Made by a program: the position numbers and the translations under genes. DNA of 64,000 nucleotides from Nomia melanderi (Eukaryota; Arthropoda; Insecta; Hymenoptera; Halictidae): the NCBI RefSeq assembly GCF_051020985.1, contig NC_135000.1:9686501-9750500 (forward strand), written 5' to 3'. Positions within the stretch are counted from its first letter, which is position 1; each line of letters starts with the position of its first letter. Of this stretch, positions 46,906-59,416 are shown in pieces. The notes under the pieces are model-generated. The model was not told the origin of the DNA and made no database searches. It saw nothing but the letters and a program-made list of their open reading frames with translations.

Positions 46906-47831
46906 ATTACGGTGGCACTATTTGTAACATAGAAATGTTTTCGAATAATTGTTTCATTGAGTTGAAGATTGAACTGTAGTAATTCAACGTGTCGAAGAGT
47001 GAGTTTACATAAAATTGTAACTATCGTAGTGAACTTGATTTCTTTGAAAAACGGACTCGAGCCACTGGCAAGATAAACGGCTCGTTTGATTACAGAATTC
47101 CCGAAGCGATTGTTATTCTCATCAACATTTTCATCCGTAGAGGAAAAGCAGACTCGAGCGGTCGTGCATAACACCTGCGACCGTCTTCCACCGGCTACGT
47201 GACTCGTTTGTCGAGCGACTCGTTGATTGCTCGCAATGGGACCACGGGATTTCACGTTTCGCTTTACAATACAAATCCGCGATGGAATCCGCCGAGGCAC
47301 CTGAAAAATCCAGCGTACGTCCGACGTCGGTGTAGACTGGATCGATCATTTTGTAAGTGAAATATTGTTCGGCTATTTTCGCTTGTTTACGAGTGACATA
47401 TATTATTTAGTTAAGCTATTATACGTGTAATCTTGAATAACGAACAACTTTCCTTTCACAGCGGGCCAAAACTGGAAGCCTAACGTTCTGCGTGGACCAC
47501 AACAGAGGCAACAGTGAATCATTCTAATTTTGCTTGTCACCGCATTCAAGAATCTGGAGATTGTAATGCTTCATTGAGAACCATCGAGTCGAATAGACTA
47601 TGTTTCCATAGAAACTTCAAGTTTGTCTGCTAAAACGTCGCTGTCTCTAGCAACTTCTCAAAGGAGCGTTCGTTATCTTTTCAATATTTATAAGAGGAAC
47701 GAGTGATTTCGATAATCAACCAACCGATGGTTCCAGTATTAATCAGAGCCTGTATTTTTTAGATAGTCGGAGGGCTGCGGGTTTCTCGTCGAGCTAGAAG
47801 ATCCAGGAGCGTCCAGTAACAACAGCGGATC

Positions 47832-48045
47832 AACGCTAGATTTACAAAACGAGTCAAGTTGACTCGTACCGAATTCTATAAACATTACTTGATAAATGTC
47901 AGGGTCAATTTTGATTGACACAGTCATGCGAATATGTGCTCCAATCGTTTACCGTGAAGCCTCTAATCTCCAAGTTCCAAATGAACGAACGTCCATTTTT
48001 CTAACGACGCAACTGTACACCGAATGTCCGTGAATCTAGCGTTAA
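47832..48045. mobile_element. TTAA MITE, CTAGATTTAC family
   Basis: Left end TCAACGCTAGATTTAC (TTAA decayed), right end GTGAATCTAGCGTTAA. A palindrome with 9-bp arms, ACGAGTCAAGTTGACTCGT, is at 47851-47869. It shares its right TTAA with the next element. Confidence 0.7.
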
Positions 48046-48526
48046 CCCTTTGCACTCGAGAGTTTCTCAATAGAAATATTCAACATTCTCCGACGAGATT
48101 ATAGGTCATCGTTTGAAACTAATTTAACGATAATTCATAGATAAATTAAGCGACAAAGGTGTTTTATTTATATATTTCACGTAGCAGTGCAAAGTTTAAT
48201 TTGAAATATTAACCCTTTGCACCGCAGAAGTTTTTCATTAGAGATACTCAACATTTTTCAATCGAATACCAACGACATTCTTTCAAATCGACTTAACGAG
48301 GAATCGCGCGTGAATTAAAGAAAGAGGCTGTTTTATTTTAACATTTTACATGTCGATGCATGGTACAAAGTTTAATACTAAATGTCAAACTTTGTAATTT
48401 TGCTGTGTCGAATCAATCGGCGACTGAGAGCTTACGGAGTGCAAAGGGTTAAACGTTCAACTTGATAGTTTTGTTGTACCGAATCACGCGGCGACTCTCG
48501 GTCGCCTCTCGAGTGCAAAGGGTTAA
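48042..48526. mobile_element. TTAA MITE interrupted by a member of the same family
   Basis: The outer element runs from TTAACCCTTTGCACTCGAG to CTCGAGTGCAAAGGGTTAA. A second copy of the same family, 48209-48452 (TTAACCCTTTGCACCGCAG to GGAGTGCAAAGGGTTAA), interrupts it. Deleting the inner copy rejoins AAGTTTAATTTGAAATA to TTAAACGTTCAACTTGATAG, matching the uninterrupted order in the inner copy itself. Confidence 0.85.
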
Positions 48527-50039
48527 TCGTGTCCCTTGGCCGATCCCGATGATATTTCAGCCGTGTTCTAATTGGGACCGTCGGCGAGGAAAAGATCGAC
48601 GGTTTTGGCCAAGGCAATCCATCGTCCGTTCGGTTGAATTCTTCCCGTAACCGGTCTAGCAAAAAGTGAACCGGTTTCTCACGGCGGCTACAGCTGCGGC
48701 TACGTAATACGGGGCGCGATTACGATGGGACCACATCTTGACATTGGGCGCGGTGCTTTGGCGGCCGTGGCTCTCCGCAGCCCTGGCTCGTTCGGTGAAA
48801 GTTGCTCGGTACGGGCAGCTATGTAACCGAATACGCGAACTAACACTACCAGGCCCTTCCACGGTCGCCGAGCATTTATTCCTTGCTTATTCGGCCACCT
48901 GGGCACGTTCTTTGTTCTCTCTATCAACGCTAGAACTGCCTAACACGGTCCGTTTCACCGAATTTTTTCTGAAAACCTATGGAAAATCTGCCAAGATTTT
49001 CAGTGATGTTCGCATGGCGAACGAATTTCCTGGATAACTTTCTAAAATAGCGTTTATGTTACCCATTTAACACTAGATTTACAGACATTTATCGTACAGT
49101 TTATTCCATTCCCAGAAAGATCAACGCCCGTATAGATCTAGAATGTTTAACAATGTATTAGATGATCCGAAAGTATGGGGAAACGTTTCAATGTGAAATA
49201 GATTGAACGCTTAATAAGATGAGAAGGCGGTATAAATTCATTTGTACGTTCAATATGCAGAAGAAAGGACACACTCGCAGTCACCATTCAGACGCGTTAG
49301 CTTAAAAATACACTGTACCGTTTTTTTGCGCCCGAATGGAACATTAACGAGACGCTCTAAACCAGTCGACCAGCTTGCCTTGTTTTTCAGGAGGCGTGTC
49401 TTCGGTGACATTTCAGATACTCTCAAATGGATTATTCTGTTCCGTCTGGTGGTTCCAATGTCGAGCTATTTGGTTCAACTTTCATCGGCGCTGAACAAAA
49501 GCGAGCAGTGATTCGTTTATTTATTGTAATTATTCTATATATATATATTTATTTATTCGATATAAATTCTATTCTATTTTTAGTCTGTTCGTTCTCTTTC
49601 TAGGAGAAACTCGAGTGGAATGTTTCACCGATGATATCGAAGAGAAGGGAACCGCGAATTCTGACAAAAGGAAACACCATGAATCGCAGTCATGAGTGGA
49701 AAACGAAACCGGTCCGATAATAATGGTAAATACCACGTCCCTATAAATTAACGGATGACCCAGTCCTTGCTTGTCTTCTTGACTTTCATTCCCCTCCGTG
49801 CGTTTTCATTAAGGAGTGGTCGGCCGAAGTCGCCGGTGAGAGAATTTTTGAGTGACTGCTCCAGAAAACTCACTCGATTCGAAACGAGAACCCGTTACGC
49901 GGATCTTGCATAATATTATATAACGATCTTGATACGGGCCCGCGTATCTGCTCGTTTTAATTTTCTTATATAAACTAAATCTTCGTTGCTTAACGAAAAG
50001 CGGTAATAAAAAGTGCCACGGTCCTTTGAATTTTATATT

Positions 50040-50155
50040 CTTTGTATATTTTTATATTTATATTCACTTTATTCACTTTTATATTTATATTTATATTTAT
50101 ATTTATATTCACTTTATTCACTTTTATATTTATATTTATGTTTGCGTTTATATTC
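50040..50155. repeat. TATATT / TTCACTTTA tandem tract
   Basis: Alternating TATATT hexamers and ATTCACTTT phrases over about 110 bp. Low complexity, not coding. Confidence 0.8.
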
Positions 50156-51988
50156 AAATTCTGATATCGAGAGAAAAGGCATACACTAACGTTTCTTTCT
50201 ATTTAAAGAAAAGACACGGACCACTCATCCACTGCGCGGATAACCCACAGTGGGAAACGACTGCAGTAGTAGTGCTCGTCGAAATGTCAGACGGTGACGC
50301 TACAGTAGCTTCGTTACGACGTTAGGGAAGAGTTGACGGTTGCACGCAAAGTATTACTCAATGCGTCATTCGATTAAATCAAAATAATTGTTCAAAAACA
50401 CTTCGATTATCTTCTGAACAGTCTATTCTGTGTTGCAGGCTTTCCTGGTGAATACACGTCCATTAATGATTCTTCAAGAAGTCGCGAGTGATAGTTTAAG
50501 ATGTCATTAGAAAGAGGGAACTTCAACATTGTGATACATCCACCGAAGAAAACAATTCCTTAGTTTCTGCGGACGTTTGAATTGGAAAATCGTTTTCAAG
50601 GGAAGGTACCTTTACTTTCTCACTCGACGCATCGTATTCTTTTTAACAAAAGACACCGAGTATTATTAGTGAAGGCAAGTAAAGGCTTCACCCTTTCAAA
50701 CGAGCCCAAGTTGGTTGCACCATGTTTCTCCAGAAAATTACAACAGCTCGATTAATCGGTACCTTTTCGTAGTACCAAAAGTATCATGCCTCGAGTAATG
50801 TTGTTTCGTTTATGCCAGTTTCCAGCATAAAGATTTGTACATTTACGTCTACTGGAATCATCAATGTATAGACCATCACGCATCGCTTGTTTCCCAAGAT
50901 GTTCATTTCAATGTTCGAACGCCATCTCCGAGAAAGTTCCGCGGTAGCCCATCAAAGAGATCCATAAGAAACGACATTGCTCGCGGGTTGACCTAATAAC
51001 TCGGTCGGAATACTTTTGGCGGACGGTGTGTACAAGCGGCGAGACGCGTACGCACGGTGTCGGGTCATGACACGGAGGTGCGCGCATGCATACGCACGGT
51101 CGTCGTTGCGTAAACACCGCGGAGGACGTATGGCGTCGTAACGGCAACTTGCGTAATAGCGGTCACCGACGATGAATCGGGCCCGAATCGTCACGGATGA
51201 ACGTGACGGACGATCGATCTGTCCGCTCCTGTGACATTGATCGACGCGGTTCGCGGCGCTTTTACTTATTACGCCCACGCCGGTACGTAACCGTGCAATC
51301 GTGCGCCGCCGGTCACGGGGACCAAGGGGCCGCTGGCCCCCGGCTTATGCATAAACAATCGGATGCATGCAATTATGCGAAATGGAAAATTGCGAGAGTG
51401 ATTTCGAGAAAGCGGAATTGATTAGAATCGAGTGTCTCGTCTAAAACTATTGTCTACGATCGGCGGCGATTCGTCGAAAGTTAATAACTCGCGAGAACTC
51501 GTTGAACATTTCAATCGACTTCTCTACAATTGTTTCTCCGAGACATTTCTCTGCTTCGCATTCCATGCATTCGTATCTCCGACGAGCGGCCCTCGCGACC
51601 TTTGCCCCCCGCTCTTCCACGTATTCGCGAGAGCATTCTCCCGCTAATCCAGCGATCGTTTAATCGATTCTAACATTATCCTTTCTTCTGGTCCGTGGAA
51701 GGCAGCACTCCAAGGCGGGACAGAAACGACCGAACGAAGATGCAAGAGCACCGAAGGTTTCTCGTGAAATCAGATTTATTAAAACGTTGGTAACATCGTT
51801 CGGGTGGGTGTAAACGATACAGCGGGAAATCACAGTGGACCCTCGATTACCCGACTCGATCGTCGAACGTAGGCTCTGCGAGAGGTCCCCCGGAGCCTGT
51901 GCGATCCGAGAATCCGAATGATTCGGGTTAGCGGGTAGCCAACACCGTAAACGAAATCTAGATCGGTTAATCGAGGCGTCACTGGCGC

Positions 51989-53408
51989 TCAAACGATCGC
52001 AGCGGCGGACGTGTAGGCGATGGGCGCCGCGTAGGCCAGCGGAGACGAGTAGGTCGAGTAGTAAGCGACCGGATAGTTGGGCAGCGCCTTAGCCTCGGCG
52101 ATCAGCGGCTGAGACCTGACCGGTATCTGCAGCGGAGCGGCGACAGCCCTGACGGGCGCCTCCTGGGCCTGCTGGATCCTCTGCGGCTGCTCGGCGTCCT
52201 CCTTCTCGGGCCTCTGTCGCGGCTGCGGTTGGACGCGTTGCTGGAACTGCATTCTGGACCGTTCCTGTATCTGCTGCAGCTGCCTGAGCTGTTGCTGCTG
52301 TTGCTCGAGCTGCTGCCTCTCGAGCTCCTTCAGCTGCTGCAACTGCTGTTCCTGTTGCTGCTTCAGCTGCTGCTCCCGGCTGGGAGCAACGCGAAGAGGC
52401 CCGGACCTAGCCTCGACCACCTCGACGTCGGAATCGGGCCCGCTGGCTGGTATGCCCGGCGCTGGAGCCGCCGCGGGCACGACCGGAGACTCCGCCGCTG
52501 GCAAGATGGCGTATGGGACCAACGGAGCAGCCACCGCAGCCACCGGTTCGCGGCTCACCACCGCGTTGAACCCGTTCACCGGGTCCGCCGTGTACTCCAC
52601 GATGCGCCGGGTGCCGTCCGCCTCGATCAGGCTGTAGCTACCCTGCACGATGTCGCCGTTCCTGGTCTCGTACTGGGCCTTCGAGTCTCCGGTGATCGCG
52701 TCCTGCACGTCGTACGCGAAACTGTACTGCGGCACCGCGTCCAGCTCCTCCAGTTTCGCGGGGACCGCCGCCACTACCGGTGCCGGCACCACCGCGCCCT
52801 TGGCGAACACCGCCATGCTCAAGAACAAGATCAGCTGGAAGTTCAGGTGGATCAGAGTAAGAGATGCGGACGCAATTGTCAGTGCTCACAGAGTGCACTG
52901 TTGTGGGCTCTGTCTAACCGAGAGTGTCTCGACAATCTAATCACACTACTTTTTCAGGGCTCGCTGGGACATTGAAGCGAGAAAACTGCGTCGAGATCTA
53001 CTTTGGTTAGTTGAACTACTCAGCAGAGTTTGCTGAATTTTCTAGCTCTGAGTTATCGTTCTCGTTTATCGACGGAAGTCTTCAGGGGTCGCTGGGAAAT
53101 TGAAGCAAGAAGAGAACTGCGTCGAGATCTACTTTGGTTAGTTGGACTACTCAACAGAGTTTGCTGAGTTTTCTAAGGCTCCTAGCTCTGAGTTATCGTT
53201 CTCGTTTATCGACGGAAGTCTTTTCAGGGGTCGCTGGGAAATTGAAGCAAGAAGAGAACTACGTCGAGATCTACTTTGGTTAGTTGGACTACTCAACAGA
53301 GTTTGCTGAGTTTCCGAAGCTTCTTAGCTCCGAGTTATTGGTCTCGGTTATCGACAGAAGCGTTCGGCGTTCGAGGACGAGACCCGACTCACTCACCTTT
53401 CCAGCCAT
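51989..53408 (-). CDS. RR-2 cuticular protein C with Gln-rich tail
   Basis: A secreted cuticle protein. Exon 1 is 53397-53408 (ATG GCT GGA AAG: MAGK), exon 2 is 51989-52834; 285 residues. MAGK plus LILFLSMAVFAKGAVV forms the signal peptide. The RR-2 domain runs from VPQYSFAYDVQDAITGDS through GSYSLIEADGTRRIVEY to DPVNGFNAVVSREP. After a Pro/Ala linker comes a Gln-rich block of about 70 residues (QQLKQQQEQQLQQLKELERQ and similar, with Leu/Glu/Arg spacing that suggests coiled coil), then a YA-rich C terminus (YSSPLAYAAPIAYTSAAA). TATAAAA is at 53466-53472 on this strand and AATAAA at 51775-51780. The intron holds three tandem copies of a 130 bp unit. The Gln-rich tail is unlike its neighbours. 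Confidence 0.92.
52955..53352. repeat. Three tandem copies of an about 130 bp unit in the intron of gene C
   Basis: Each unit contains CAGGGGTCGCTGGGAAATTG (first copy CAGGGCTCGCTGGGACATTG), CGTCGAGATCTACTTTGGTT and AGTTATCGTTCTCGTTTATC. Copies 2 and 3 are closest. The array occupies most of the intron between 52834 and 53397. Confidence 0.9.
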
Positions 53409-53465
53409 GTTGATTTGCGAGAGGATCGTCAGAGGACTGATGCCTCGGGGTAAGATCGTCGGTAC

Positions 53466-53472
53466 TTTTATA
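53466..53472 (-). promoter_or_regulatory. TATA box of cuticular gene C
   Basis: TATAAAA on the minus strand (GCCGTATAAAAGTACC), 58 bp upstream of the ATG. Confidence 0.75.
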
Positions 53473-56400
53473 CGGCTGATGGCTGGTTTCGTGTGATCCG
53501 TGAGCAATAACCGAGCTATTCCTTGCACCCAAACTCGTGTCCAGACACCCGTCCCCTCGCAATCGCCCCCACCTGGCCCCCCTTCTTTTGTTCTGGCCGG
53601 TGGATCCTCTTCGTTTCTTTGTCTGCTTCCCTTGGCATGGCCGTTTCTTTGTCTGGTTCTGTTGCCATCCGATGACCTCCTCATAAAAACGTTGCGACGG
53701 TACCACGCGACACGGCGACCGATGAGTATGCGCGCTTATGTTTCTTCATATCGTCCCGGCGCGCGCGCCGCGCGTATACACGCGACCTGTATGCCAATAC
53801 CTCGAAGATACATAGGAGCCGGCTCGAGGTCGTACGACGAAACCCTCCCTCTCGGTGCTCGCTCGCCGGTTCTTGCCAAAACTCCGCGCGCCGTTGCGCT
53901 ATGGCTATCGATTAACATTTCACTGCCGTGCGAACACTTGCGCTGCGCAAAGCTGAGACATCCGTTGATAGCGGGATTACCAGATGGGTCACGACCCATT
54001 CTCGATTTCTATAATTATCATTTGCTAGACGGTCCTCTCGTTCTGCCCTATTTCAACCCTTTGCACTGGGAAGCTTCTCATTAGAAATATTCAACGTTCT
54101 TTAACGCTAGAACCGATGACTTCTGATTCCACTTTTCCCAGTTATTCTAATAACAAATGCTTCTCTTTATCAAATAAACGTTCAGTCGATTAAATAAGCT
54201 GATTCACCGGTGGATGAACTGAACGTTATCAATGTTACAGGCTCGAGAACGCGACAGGACTCGAAGACTCGACGCCATTAACCCCTTGGCGTACTATTTA
54301 CTTTCGTTACTGAGCTCGTGTAATATTTTACTATCGACAATTGTAAGAAATACAAGAAAATTTTCCATTCTACTTGAGGTGGAAATTTAATCTGAAGATA
54401 ATACATTGATAATAGCAAAATAGTTGTTTGTTTTGATCCGTGGGTAATGAACAACATTGATTCTTGTTAAATTAGTTTATTATCTTCGTCGCGAGTCTCA
54501 CTCGTCATTGTACGGCAAGGGGTTAAGGAACTGCACGTGGGATGCTCCATTTTTTATGGTTCCTCGGGTTGGTTCGTCGGAACTGGATCAAACTAAAGAT
54601 TCCAGACGAACCCGTGACGCAACCCGCCGCGTTTCGATTTGGAAAAGCGCGCGGGGCGTGAGGAATATCTCGGTTTTGAAATTCGTCGCGTATCGACAGC
54701 ATGAAAATATGGAGGTCGAGGAAAGAGAGGGAGGACACAATCAGTGGAGGTACACATAGAATCCATCGGCTTTCGTAATTTCGGCGAACAGCCTCGGACG
54801 GCACCGTTTGACGTATCGGCATACAAATTGTGCGGCCACTTACGATTCGCCTCCATTTGAATTTCAGAGGCCGCGTGAAACGCTCTTCGGCCGAATAAAA
54901 TAGACACCGGCGAAATGACGAAACCGCTGGTTCCATTGGCGACGGGCTGCCCGTTCATATTCATCGGGAATGGTAATTACAATTGTACGATTTTTCTCGA
55001 ATATTGATTCGTTGCTCGATCAACGATAGAATCGCCGAGCAAGCGGAAACACAGCCGTTCTTGGTTTCTTCGTTTACAATTATTGAAAGAATACGAGTGT
55101 TCTCTTAAATTTGAAAAAAAAACGAAATATTCTAAAGTCGAAACGAATCTCAATGTTCAGGAATGCAGTCTTGCGAGTTTTCTATAGAAATATGTACGGG
55201 GCAATCTGGTTGCTTGGTGATTCTAGCGTTAATTCATTTTAGACGTACCAACGATGCGTTAACTCTTTTCCAATTTGCTAACGCTGGATTAACGAATTCT
55301 AGAATAAATATTATACATTATAGATTGCGGGTTCTAAATAGAAAGGACAAAGCGATTAATACAATAAAATCTTCGATTTCTTTTGAATTTTATTTCGCGT
55401 AATAAAGGTCTAACGAATATTGCGCTATCGTGATTATTCGGATTTTATAGAGATTTCAGTGGATTCTTCTATTCTGTTCTGTTAATTACTAATCAAAACG
55501 TTGAGAATATAAACTGCGCGTCGAGCATTGATGCTGCAGCGTTCGTACAAGTAGTATTGCCATTTATATGTCAGACGCGTCAAGGTACGAATGCTGCGGG
55601 ACGTACGTTAACGGTTCAACTAATGTTCTCCGATGAATAATTCCATTTTATATTGTAGAACGCGTGATTTCAATATTAGTAAGTTTTCCTTTGAAAATTA
55701 ACGTTCGACATTGAAAATGAAAGAATCACGTTACGTTAGAAGGGAATACGTTACGTAGCTTTTATGTAGGTGAATGGACAGCTAATTTCTAATCCGTCTC
55801 GCTTTTCGTTCGCGCGTTCTATTGCGAAACGATTACGCTTTATTATGCGTGGCATGCGTTCGGCGGGTTGCATTAATTGAAACGAATTTGCGTTTACCGA
55901 CGCGCCAGTTTATTTCTTTCATTTGTTGTATCGTGTATCATCGATAAATGTTGTGACATGCATCGTTGTAATTCGAACGTAACACAACACACAAACGAGG
56001 ACTCGTTAAAGTGCAACACATAAGGATAACAGAAGACAAAACACAGCATGTTCGTTCATGTAAAAAAGATTTTAATATAAACATTCAATTGCGATATGTA
56101 CAATGTGACCATGACTAGCACTACCAGCTAATAATTATTCCATAGAAATCTGTTACTCGCGACATCGAACCTACGCTAATGCGAAACAGTTGCGGGTCGA
56201 AAGGAAGCAAAGGGCAAGCACTGAAATAGTTAGAGAAACCTTCGAAAGTTCGCAAGTAATTTTCCAAAAGCTGTCTCGGCACTCCAACCAAGTGTACGCC
56301 TAGTTCTACGAGTGACCGCGTGCACGTAACTATCTTACATTCGTTCGATATCGCTGAATACAAGGACTTAACATACAAAGATGGCGAGAGCACGGTCGTC

Positions 56401-56758
56401 GCCAAAATACAGTTCGGTTATGAAATTGATCAGACATCGAAGGAAACATTGTCCAACTGACAGGGAATCGATTGGTACTTCTGTAGAGTTCAAGTTCCGC
56501 CAAAATACTATTAATAGTTCCAACGATTGATCTTTCATTTACTTTTTATCCGTTTGCTCCGCGCTCGACGTATTCCAGTCGTTGGTGTTGATGTTCTCGC
56601 ACACCCCATGAGAGATTTGTCGGACTAAATTCTATAGTTAACCGGTTGAAAGTCCAACGTACAACCTCACTGTATCTTGGCAACGACTATACGGAAGTTG
56701 ACGAAAAGAATGGCCGAAGTTGACGCCTGCCTATGTTTCTCAGGAGTGTCGACATCCC
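53473..56758. other. Intergenic DNA between cuticular genes C and D
   Basis: No gene recognised. It holds a fragment starting CAACCCTTTGCACTGGGAAG at 54055, a CCCCTTGG-type TTAA element (54278-54526) and CpG-rich sequence at 53740-53990. Open frames here (such as 53500-54084) have no family features. Confidence 0.5.
54278..54526. mobile_element. CCCCTTGG-type TTAA element
   Basis: Starts TTAACCCCTTGGCGTAC, ends TACGGCAAGGGGTTAA, 249 bp. A short palindrome CGAGT-CTC-ACTCG lies near the right end (about 54491-54503). Related to 38658-38919 and 35816-36200. Confidence 0.75.
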
Positions 56759-57536
56759 CTAAGAATGGAACGCCACTGGAGCGACCTTGACGACAGGCTT
56801 GAGGACGGCGACCGGTTCCCTGTGAACCACGGCATTGAACCCGTTCACGGGATCGGCAGTGTACTCGACGATCCTCCTGGTTCCGTCAGCTTCGATGAAG
56901 CTGTAACTGCCGCTGACGACGTCCCCGTCTCTGCTCTCGTGTTGGCTCTTCGAGTCCCCGGTTAAGCTGTCCTGTACGTCATAGGCGTAGCTGTACTGAG
57001 GATGGGGGTCGTAGTTCAGCCCTGCGTCCACCGCGGCTAGTTTAGCTATCGGCAGAGCTGGCACAGGAATCGCCGCACCGTTGCACGCGGCGAACAATGC
57101 GATTGCCATCACGACGATCACTTTCTAGAGAGCATTTGCACAGAATAATCCAGTGAGTATCGACAAGACGCATTCCCCTTGGACGAACGACGAACAAATA
57201 ATCTTCTGTTAGAGAACCAAGGAGAATTCACGAGGAACGGTGGATCTATGATGGATCTATGGTGACGTATCTTCGGTAGGAATCACAGTTTTCTAGGATT
57301 TCTTGCTCAGAAAAGACGACCCCGACGAAAAGGAAATTATAAAGCGGCGAAAAATGCTACCACACTTCAGCTGGTGAAACGGTGAATTTTAGTTTACAAA
57401 AGAAACACAGTTCACTGTAAACATTGGAAGGAAATTGTACGGTATTTAATGTACACTTCAAAGAACGACAGTGTGGTAACATTTGTTCGCGACACCCTGT
57501 ACCTTTCATCTGAACTTCTCTCACCTTGACAGCCAT
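56759..57536 (-). CDS. RR-2 cuticular protein D (small)
   Basis: A secreted chitin-binding cuticle protein. Exon 1 is 57525-57536 (ATG GCT GTC AAG: MAVK), exon 2 is 56759-57124 with the acceptor TCTCTAG; 125 residues. Signal peptide MAVKKVIVVMAIALFAACNG; RR-2 domain from DPHPQYSYAYDVQDSLTGDS through GSYSFIEADGTRRIVEY to DPVNGFNAVVHREP; then only a short tail (VLKPVVKVAPVAFHS). It lacks the long Ala-rich tail of genes A and B. TATAAAT on this strand is at 57614-57620. Confidence 0.92.
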
Positions 57537-57613
57537 ATCGATCAACTGTGCGGACTACCCGGTGTTTCAAAGCCAAGAATGGGACTGACTGTTCGATTTC
57601 GAATGACAAACGT

Positions 57614-57620
57614 ATTTATA
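57614..57620 (-). promoter_or_regulatory. TATA box of cuticular gene D
   Basis: TATAAAT on the minus strand (CTCCTATAAATACG), 78 bp upstream of the ATG. Confidence 0.7.
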
Positions 57621-58680
57621 GGAGCCACCGGGTGATCATCCGTTGTACGTGAACCGATGCTCGCCGCAGCCCTCGATGCATCGCAAACAGCTTTTCGAAG
57701 GCGCGTACGTGACACGCTTCCGTTCTCCGTGGTAAAAGTTTCGCTCTCGTTTGGAACTCTCTAACAGGTAGGCTTATCAAGATGAACGAGTTAAGGCGTC
57801 GTTTGAATCTTAACTGATAATTGTCCGGAGCGAATTTATCTCGTGTCGCTGTATTGTTTTTCCTTGTAGAACCGCATCCCTCGAGAACCTGAATCACCGG
57901 GGCTCTGGTGTACCATTTGTAGTGACGCACACGTGACACCAACGGTGAACCATAAACACCGAGCTCTCTCCATTGAAGCGTCTCTAAAAGTATTCCATTC
58001 ACCAGGATTTTGGTCCTTGCGAAATGTAAATTATCAAGGGAAACGTGATAAAATCGGTCAATAATTCTTCCAACTTACTGTTGTGCTTTCACCGTTGCGT
58101 AATTTGATGCGGCTTTAGTTCCAGCCTTAAGTGTAACGTTTCCGTCATGCGAACACGCCCCGCGTGGAATACTAATCGGGGACAATTCGAGACGCGCCGC
58201 TCTAGAATGTCTCTGCGTTTCGCTTTCAAATTCGAAATTCCGTGTCTGGTTTTCGATTCGATCAGAGCGCATCTTAATATGAATTATGCAACGTAGTGTT
58301 GTTCATAGGATCGCAGATCCAACGAGATTTCTGGGTTCCATTGAACATTAATCAAGCGTGCAGAAGTATTTCTGCAAGTTTGCGTTTATATAATAATACA
58401 TGCCTGTTTAACATCGTTTATTTCCTATAATATTAACTGTATCAGTTTACGATAGATGTTCATGATAGATTTATGTACTATTTTTTAATGGCTAACAAGA
58501 GTAACGGGCGTACTCTTAAGAAAATAATTTTTATACATTATAAATATCTAACGGCATAATACTATTATGGCCATGTAATCTTCTGTCTTTTCTTCAATGG
58601 AGCTTCCTAAAATATATAGTCTATTTATATTTTAATGGCTAATACTTATGTATCCGAAGTCTATGCAATTTATACATTTT
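57621..58680. other. Intergenic DNA between gene D and the Ashwin-like gene
   Basis: No gene recognised. A 128-codon minus-strand frame at 57616-58002 lies over the promoter of gene D, has no family signature and is judged spurious. The right part is AT-rich and probably the 3' UTR of the Ashwin-like gene; AATAAA on the minus strand occurs near 58414. Confidence 0.5.
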
Positions 58681-59416
58681 TTATACATATATTTTGTAAA
58701 TGACACATGTACGTACATCATGCTTCTCTACATTAACACGTTTATTAACACCGTTACAGTCCTTCAGATTATTTGAATTATACAAACGTATCTTCTTAGG
58801 TATTTCTTTAATCTCGTTCACAGGAGACTTTGGTTTTGTTGAATATGGTAATGGAGAAGTTTTCATTTCTTTTGTATTTCTTTTCGTGTTACTTTCGCCA
58901 TTTCTATAATATATAAATTCTGTAATATAATACATTTTTATACATAGTTACCACTTCTACTTACAATGAAGTTATATCTTTTTGACATTGATTCGACGAA
59001 TGTTGTTTCTCTTGTTCATTATTGCTTTTAGTAGTTGAATTTTGAGAATTTTCTGTTCCTCTTTTAGGAAGGGGCATTGCCACCCGTTTGTATAATTCTA
59101 TTAGCTGAGATCTGGATAAATGTTTGTAATTATTGAAGTCAATACAACACTGTAAACAAATAAAGAAGTATTGATTTGTCGCATACATGTAATGCTGATA
59201 GCAAACATGATAAATAGCAAGCCACACTTGTAAAATTGAATCTTTTAGTTAATTCGTGGTGTAATTTACAGAAAAATTAATTTAGATGCAATTAATAATG
59301 AAAGGAAGATTTCAGTAAACATAACCTTACGCGCTTACATTTTCTAAAATATCCCGAAGCTCGGGATCTGACAATACTTCGGGATGAGTTAAATGAAATG
59401 TTTCCAACGTCAACAT
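58681..59416 (-). CDS. ashwin: Ashwin-like protein
   Basis: Exons 59339-59416, 58965-59149 and 58681-58903; phases agree and the product is 161 residues. The N terminus MLTLETFHLTHPEVLSD (first exon) followed by LSRSQLIELYKRVAMPLPKR (second exon) matches the plan of Ashwin (C2orf49): a HPELLSQ-type motif, then a LYVQHAIPLPQR-type motif. The last exon is Lys/Pro/Ser-rich (KPKSPVNEIKEIPKKIRLY) as in Ashwin tails. In vertebrates Ashwin belongs to the tRNA-splicing ligase complex with RTCB, DDX1 and FAM98; the role here is inferred from the family. It lies head to head with PRP16, 751 bp away. The third acceptor (TATTATAG) was chosen because the nearer upstream AG gives a stop. Confidence 0.75.

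Larger units (their letters stand above)
45281..51988. other. Gene-poor intergenic DNA
   Basis: No gene recognised in 6.7 kb. It contains TTAA elements at 46690-46905, 47832-48045 and 48042-48526 (nested), a direct repeat of about 24 bp (GTTGATCCAACTGGTAGACT and GTTGATCAAACTAGTAGACT near 45745 and 45821), a TATATT tandem tract at 50040-50150 and a CpG-rich patch at 50990-51350. AATAAA for gene C on the minus strand is at 51775-51780. Confidence 0.55.

Noticed and set aside
47455..47525. Short coding-like stretch reading LTFCVDHNRGN after a splice-acceptor-like CACAG, reminiscent of the Smc6 hinge phrase TFCVDNN
   Set aside because: Only about ten residues agree, with no flanking similarity; chance is likely.
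57616..58002. 128-codon minus-strand frame
   Set aside because: It begins upstream of and runs into the TATA region of cuticular gene D; no domain seen.
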